The position numbers and the translations under genes are program-made. 64,000 nt of DNA from Cycas panzhihuaensis (lineage: Eukaryota; Cycadophyta): the NCBI GenBank assembly GCA_023213395.1, contig CM041465.1, forward strand, positions 225,315,741-225,379,740, read 5' to 3'. The notes under the pieces are model-generated. The model made no database searches. It was not told the origin of the DNA and saw nothing but the letters and a program-made list of their open reading frames with translations. Below are positions 57,995-64,000 of the stretch, one piece after another (positions within the stretch are counted from its first letter, which is position 1; every line of letters starts with the position of its first letter).

Positions 57995-60180
57995 TTTTTT
58001 TTAAAACTAGAAAATACAAGAAAATAGTATAAAGGAAAGACAAAGCTTGTTCATTATTTTTTATATCAAAGATGGGATCACTTTAGATTAGATTGTCCAC
58101 TAGAGTAAAAAGGAGGTAATTTATTTATGAAGAACATAGACCAATTGATCATAAATTGATAACTCGTCTAAAGAATAAAGCACAAAATGTAAATCTAGTT
58201 ATAGTAATTTCAAATAAAGAAGTGCCTATCTAATTATAGATATGGAGTGGAAAAGTAACTACAACACCTATACAGAATACCTTTTTGGATCCAATAATTG
58301 AAAAATAAAGATGTTAAGAAGTAGTAAAGATTCTTCAAGATACTATGGGTGAAGTCCAATGAGAATAATTACAACAAGACTAATGATTCAAGGGCCAAAC
58401 ATATAAACAAAGATTAGTTCTTGATAAACATCTTCCAAAAGAAGGTATGAACCCATGGTAAAGGCTTTAAATTATTAAAGACATATTGATAGAAATAGGA
58501 CTCTTAGTCCCCATTTCTATTGTATTTAAGTTATGGGAAGTTGATTATTTCTAATAGCTAATTATGGATCAAAGAGAAAAAATAGTGATGAGAACCATTC
58601 AAGACAAAGGAATAGATCCCAGAGTTCTGATGGTCATTTTTGGAATAACACTTTGTAGAATAATTATGGATAGAGGATTAGGATTTAACATGCTCCTTGA
58701 ATGATCTTGAACAGACCTGGGAAGGCCAAAAGTGGTTACCCTAGACTACTCAAAAATAATAGTAAACCAACTTCAGGTTAGGCCAATGGGGACCTTGGTA
58801 AGTGTCCTAGTCACTATTGTAGGGATTATAGTTTTGATGGAGTTTGTAGTAGTTAAGATATTAGACGAAAGGAAGACCTATTTGAAATTACTAAGTAGAC
58901 TATAGATGTTGGCAACCAAGGCCATCTAAGGTTGGGAGGAGTTTACATCCATATTAAAGGCAGGCAATAAGGCTATCATCTTACCTTTATACTTAGATAG
59001 ACCACATATTAAGAAGATCAAAGATGAGGAATGAGCATCATCCACAAGTATGAAACCAAAACCATCATGTCTCCTTACTCAAAAATTGCATATCAAATAT
59101 AACTGACTTTACCTAGCAGCATATCATCATCTTATATAATGAACTAACTATAGAATGCTTAGGGCGAAACCAAAACAACTTCTTGTTATAGGTTGGAAGC
59201 ATGCATCAATCCTTCAAAGAACTAAGAAGAAAGGAAAAGTGAGCAAATAACTTCAAATTCCTAAGTTGATCCTTCACAAGTCTAGGAGAAATAAAATTTA
59301 GAAGAAATTTTTGTCAGAAAAAAAAAATGGGATCAAGAGGGCCAAGCACAAAAATATATAGATTATTATAATCAATTTTTAAAGAGTAATAACAAGTAAG
59401 AACAGTTTTTTTGTTTATTGTTTTCATCGTCTTTTACGGGACAAGCTTCTTTATGGTATTCTTCTCATAGTAGTAATTTCAAATCTTGGGATGAATTAAG
59501 TAGAAATTTATTATTAAAATTTCAAAAACAAGAACTAGAATTGCCCACATTTCAAAACGATGATAATCTTATAACTTATATAGAAAATTGTGTACAAATT
59601 TTGGCAGAAAATCAAATTCTAAAATAGGAATGGACATAAAGATGGGCACAGACATTCCAGGGGACTGTGATTATATGGTACAATTATTATAAAAGGGTGT
59701 AGATGGTAGACTGGAAAGCACTTATTAAAGAATTCTACAAAACTTTCATGTACCATAGTAACGATAGATGGATCCAAGAAATTTTAATCATCTTCAAGAG
59801 TAGAATGATAGAAGAAGAACAAAGTTGCTATCAAGCCAAGTTGGTGAAGGATGAAATAGGAAAGAATCATAAATTTCCATCATATTATTCCATTGTGGAA
59901 TATAGAAACTAAGCAATTGATCAAACACCAGCCTATGTATTAAAGGAAGACAAAAGGATAATACAAGGTAAATAATTAAAATTACGATAAATAAATTTAG
60001 GCACAATAAAGCAACCCCAAATAATATCTATGGAAGATTACTAGGATTCAGAAATAGTTCAACAAGCCATGACATTATTCTTGGAGTACAAGGGTATCTT
60101 TGTTTGGTCCTATAAAGATTTGAAATATATACCACCCAAACTTGGAGAACATAAGATCAAGTTAATTAAAGGAGCAAAGC
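57995..60180 (+). pseudogene. D2 gag end, protease-like region and gag-like modules
   Basis: D2 resumes after copia E with the second zinc-motif region (about 58040-58160) and the protease-like stretch near 58660-58760. The gag-like modules follow at 59400-59870. Here they are better kept than in D1: open piece 59418-59627 reads FTGQASLWYSSHSSNFKSWD then ELSRNLLLKFQKQELELP, and 59703-59912 reads MVDWKALIKEFYKTFMYHSN. The two halves look like two successive capsid-type units separated by a stop. Confidence 0.65.
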
Positions 60181-61500
60181 CTGTGCAATAACATCCTTAT
60201 CGAATGAACCTCAAATACAAAGTAAAAGTAAAAGTAGAACTAGATAAATTATTAGAAGTAAGATACATATTTGAAGTTGAAATAACTGAATGGGTAAGCC
60301 TAGTGGTAGTGGTACCAAAAAGAATGGGAAGCTATGAGTCTACATTGATTGTAGAGCTCTGAATAAAGTGATGAAGAAATATCCCTTTCTGATTCCATTT
60401 ACTAAATACATTCTTGAAAAGGTAGTAGGACATGAGATATATTCTTTCATAGATGGCTTTAGTGGATATAATCTAGTCAGAATTACCACATAGGACTAGC
60501 TAAAAATAACCTTTATTATAGAATGGGTAATGTATTCATATAAAGTGATGCTTTTTCTATTGATAAATATACCATCCACCTTTTAAAGGATAATTTTGAA
60601 TATTTTTTGACAAATAAATAGTACATCAATTGAGGTATTCTTGGATGATTAGACCATATACACACTATTGAAGGATCACTTGGCACATTAAAGACTAATG
60701 CTTAAGACTTGCAGAAGAAGTAAGTTATGTTTGAATCTAGCTAAATGCATATTTTTTATTCCATTTGAATTCTTATTTAGACATGCCATGACCAAAGAAG
60801 GACTATAAATACATCCAAGTAAGGTAGTAATAATTTTAATAGTTTCCATACCAAAGACAGTAAAGCAAATAACAGGCTTTCTAGGTATGATGAGATATTA
60901 TAAGAAATTTATTCAGGAATATGCTTAGATAACAAATCCATTAGAAGCCCTACTTAAGAAAAAAGTAACATGGCAATGGGAGTTGCAACACTAATTCGCA
61001 TTTGACATACTAAAGAGAAAGATTATGGAAGCTCCTATTTTAAGATTTCCAAACTGGGATTAACCTTTTCACTTGTATGTAAATGCTTCACTAATGGCAA
61101 CTGGATGTGTGTTGGTTTAACCTAACGATGATAGCATAGATCTTCTTATTTATTTTACCAATCAAAATTTAACATTAGCATAATAGAATTATTCTATGAC
61201 AGAATGTAAAGGTTTAGGCATGGTGCATGCCTTACAAAAATTTACGCATTACCTATTAGCCAACCCCTTCACTTTCTTTGTAGATTATAAAGCTTTTAAA
61301 TATTTAATAAACAAACCAATCCTATAAGGAAGGATCAGTAGATGGTTGATATTGTTCTAAGAATTTAACTTTAAGATCATTATAAAAAAGGGAGAAAAAT
61401 ATATAGTGCCTAATATGTTATCAAGACAAGTTAAGGGAGAACCAACCATAGGAAAAGATGATGAATTTCTTGATGCTAAGTTATTTTCTGTGGAAGTAGT
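60181..61500 (+). pseudogene. D2 reverse transcriptase and RNase H
   Basis: Collinear with D1 43206-44520. It includes KVKVELDKLLEVRYIFEVE and a frame change near 60330. The catalytic box VFLDD is followed by a TAG at 60650-60652, where D1 keeps the Trp. RNase H shows NASLMATG-like residues near 61080, with the first Asp changed to Asn, and the later VDYKAFKYL. It is more decayed than D1. Confidence 0.8.
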
Positions 61501-61744
61501 ACTAAAATAGTATAAAGGTATTACAGAATATTTAGTTACGGGTTAGACACCAAAAGGTTTAAAGTGAGTGGAATGATAAAATTTTATTCGAAAAACTTTT
61601 CCTTTCTAATTAATTCATGGCATATTGTACAAATTAGGTCCAGGTGGGGTACTATGAAGATATGTTCTAGAACATAAGTACAGTCGATCTTGCAAGAAGC
61701 CCAAGAGGGAATGGCAGTCAAACATCAAGGCATCTAACCTACAA
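61501..61744 (+). pseudogene. D2 integrase, truncated N-terminal part
   Basis: It matches D1 up to the start of the HHCC region (KHQG equivalent at about 61720-61735), then diverges abruptly. The rest of D2 is absent from the window. Confidence 0.65.
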
Positions 61745-63528
61745 TACTAATTAGTCTTGTTTTTATTAAATAATAAATGATTACAAAGAGAATAAGTAAA
61801 AATCACAAATAAATCTTACCTTAATTATATATGGAGTTATAGAAATCACATTTGGTTTGGCTTCTTCCCTCTAGATATCAAAGAAAAATGGTAGAATTGA
61901 TACTAGTGGGTTGTTATAACTCTTATTCTTTGCTATCTACTTCAATGGAAAGGAAACTCATTTGGAAGAATAAGGAGTGAATGTATACTTTCATACATCG
62001 ATGCAGCTAATCCATAAAAACCTCATCATAGGTCTTAATAGGTGTGCAAAATAACCAAATAATATAAATCAAATTACAAATATTATAAAAATTATTTTAA
62101 GAAATAAAAAGGCTAAATTAATGTGTTGAATTCGAATACAAGCTAACATAACCCAAAATACCATTAGTTCTTGGGGAGATGCTATTAGGTTTTAGGTCTT
62201 CATAAATATTGACTTAAAACCTTTCTAAAATTAATCAAAACTAGAAGAAAATTAACATGTGGAGCATCTAAGATATCCTCCACTTTTAATTGCATTTAGT
62301 ATTCATTTATTATCTCTAATATTTATAAGAAATAAATAAAATGGCTCTAATAATATGTAAGTAAATATTACATGTATATATATATATATATGGAATGTTA
62401 AAGAATAAGATATACAATGAAACACATATACATACATGGGATAAAATAAGATATAATAATAAATATATAAAAGGTAAAGCATATATCAATACATAAGATA
62501 ATAAACTAGTGGGAAATATTCACCTCCAAATATTATATTATGAGACAATGTATACTTATAGATACATATACTTTACGAATGTCCAATCACCTTCAAAAAT
62601 CTATATAGAGAGTTATGACAATATATATGAAGAAGTGATCTTTACATAACTCTTTGTAAGCTCACATATTTATGATTACATTGAAAGAGTTTATAAGAGG
62701 GGTTTATCATTAATAATTAAATATTATTCCTAACATCTTTTTATAATATTTAATTATACATAAATATAATATTACATAAAAATTTTTATCTCTAGTTTTA
62801 ATATAAGTAGTTGCTACCTTTAACTAAGAAGCTCATTCAGTATCCAATGATCCATGAGCCTTCTTCAATTTGTATCTAATTATTAACATCTATATAAAGT
62901 GATAACCATATACTAGGTTGTATGGGTAGCTAACTATTGTAGCTGCTAGTCTTCTAAGAAGCACCTATGATATATGGTTTACTAGCTCACAATACCATTA
63001 ATAATGCATATCCTAAGAATAGGCCAAACTACATGGCTAGGTAAATATATTATTGAATTCAAAATAGATCTTAACCCTTTTGGTTAGTCATATTAACAAT
63101 ACTAACCTTTGGCCAACTATATTCCACTATAGTAGCTTCAACCTGAAATAATTTTAAGATAATAACTTTATAAAAAAAAAAAAATCATTTTAACTCTACT
63201 ATTCAACATCATAGGATATTGTCATATCAAAGCCACTAATAGATTCTTGTCTTATGTATTTAGAGCTTTTAAAACTAGTTTTAGGACTAGTAAAATTAAC
63301 TTCAAATATACCCTAAAAGAATATTTCTCTCTCTTTTTAAAGAGGTAAACTATTTAATAAACATATATAGAACCATTATTTTTGATAGGGTAAAAAATTA
63401 GAAGGGGTTTTAATAAGTCCCCAAACCTTTTACATCAGTTGCCTTTCAGCTATGAAATAAAAATGGCCATGACATGCCCATGGCCTAGCACAATTAGACC
63501 CACTCTACATACACTCACTTAACATCCA
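61745..63528. other. AT-rich spacer, no gene seen
   Basis: No recognised domain on either strand. It contains one LTR relative at 62357-62735 and, at the right, the 3' untranslated part of the LINE-type remnant. The break at 61745 may be the edge of another insertion, but I could not identify one. Confidence 0.5.
62344..62735 (-). repeat. Second copy of the minus-strand LTR seen at 31.2 kb
   Basis: It shares aaacacatatacata, a tccaatcac block and a taataattaa block in the same order as 31200-31540 and ends CCTAACA. A primer-site-like gctctaata precedes it at 62344, as at 31186. It is diverged and has a (TA)n insertion near 62380. Confidence 0.5.
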
Positions 63529-64000
63529 TTAACTCTCCTCGTTCTGGGCTAATACATCCAATCTAATCAGACTCAGGAGCTCCTCTGGAAAGTTCTCTTT
63601 CCAAACCCAGTTTCCTTTAATTAAAACTACCCAATTGGCAAGCCAGTTCGCTACAACATTTCCTTCTCTATACGTGTGTCAAATCTAAGTACTTTGCTTG
63701 GACCTCATGACATCCTCAGTGTCCCTCACTATATCTACATTATGCCAATCAGCCTTCATCTACCCCCTGAGGATCCTAATCACAATTAAAGAATCTCCTT
63801 CTATTATCACCTTATCGTGGTCATCCTCATCCACCATTACTATAGCTTTCTACATAGCCTTAAGTTTGGTTATATGATTTGTCTATTGGCTATAGTATTC
63901 TGCAAAGGGCCATCTTATTTTCCCATCATGGTATCTACATAAACTCCCCTCTACCTTATTAGGGTTGCCTTTAGATGCCCCATCAAAATTAATTTTCACC
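63529..64000 (-). pseudogene. RNase H domain of a LINE-type (RVT_3) element, partial
   Basis: Read leftward from the window edge, VKINFDGASKGNPNKVEGSL is the start of the RVT_3 RNase H found at the C-terminus of plant L1-like elements and of related host genes. It continues KLKAM, VIIEGDSLIVIRILRG and YREGNVVANWLANW, giving the Asp, a Glu region (LKAM where LKAL/AEL is usual), Asp (EGDS) and the final REGN motif. Four or five stops interrupt it (for example after YYSQ and KLKAM). It ends at a TAA at 63529-63531. The N-terminal part lies beyond the right edge. Confidence 0.75.

Larger units (their letters stand above)
50379..61744 (+). mobile_element. Ty3/gypsy element D2 (second copy), interrupted and truncated
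   Basis: From the shared LTR, D2 repeats the D1 order: gag (ATG 51131), zinc motifs, protease-like region, gag-like modules, RT, RNase H and the start of integrase, at roughly 10-15% difference in the stretches I compared. It is split at 52767-57994 by copia element E. The match to D1 ends near 61744, inside the integrase zinc-binding region, where unrelated AT-rich DNA begins. The third ORF, microsatellite and 3' LTR are missing. Confidence 0.85.

Overview
The window reads as intergenic DNA from a large, repeat-rich plant genome, most likely a seed plant. The evidence is plant-type Ty3/gypsy and Ty1/copia LTR retrotransposons, a chromodomain-bearing chromovirus, a Tat-like element with a captured plant mobile domain (PMD) gene, and a plant-type non-LTR RNase H. 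I find no intact host gene, no tRNA or rRNA gene and no prokaryotic feature. The species cannot be named from the sequence. Almost everything I can explain is transposable element (TE), inserted into one another and decayed by premature stops and frameshifts.

Layout. (1) 1-10593: a non-autonomous, gag-only LTR element whose 5' LTR runs off the left edge. It is split at 1363-7104 by a minus-strand chromovirus with 402-bp LTRs. (2) 10594-12302: AT-rich spacer. (3) 12303-28820: a complete 16.5-kb Tat-like Ty3/gypsy element on the plus strand, with 2.55-kb LTRs, a perfect GAGGG target duplication, gag, protease, RT-RNase H, integrase, an antisense spliced PMD gene and a separate second RNase H ORF. 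It is visibly more GC-rich than its surroundings. (4) 28821-33420: AT-rich DNA with LTR fragments and SINE-like tRNA-promoter motifs. (5) 33425-37993: a degenerate minus-strand copia element. (6) 38330-38703: an orphan LTR-like piece. (7) 38704-61744: two copies of one Ty3/gypsy family head to tail (LTR, internal, LTR, internal). The first copy (D1) carries an extra ORF and a 2.5-kb AT microsatellite before its 3' LTR. The second copy (D2) is interrupted at 52767-57994 by a minus-strand copia element and truncated in the integrase. (8) 61745-63528: AT-rich spacer with one more LTR relative. (9) 63529-64000: the C-terminal RNase H of a LINE-type element on the minus strand.

In each autonomous element, gag packages RNA, protease matures the polyprotein, RT and RNase H make cDNA from a tRNA primer, and integrase inserts it. 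None of the copies here looks able to do this now. The stops fall mostly where Trp, Gln or Arg codons would be expected (TGG, CAA/CAG, CGA), and several catalytic Asp codons have become Asn. That pattern fits deamination of methylated cytosines. The most interesting observations are: the Tat-like element, whose native RNase H lacks its first Asp while a complete second RNase H sits downstream of integrase; its antisense PMD gene with a frame-restoring intron; the D family, with gag-like modules between protease and RT, 29-bp LTR repeats (9 against 10 copies) and a third ORF; and repeated U5-primer-site junctions in two unrelated elements.
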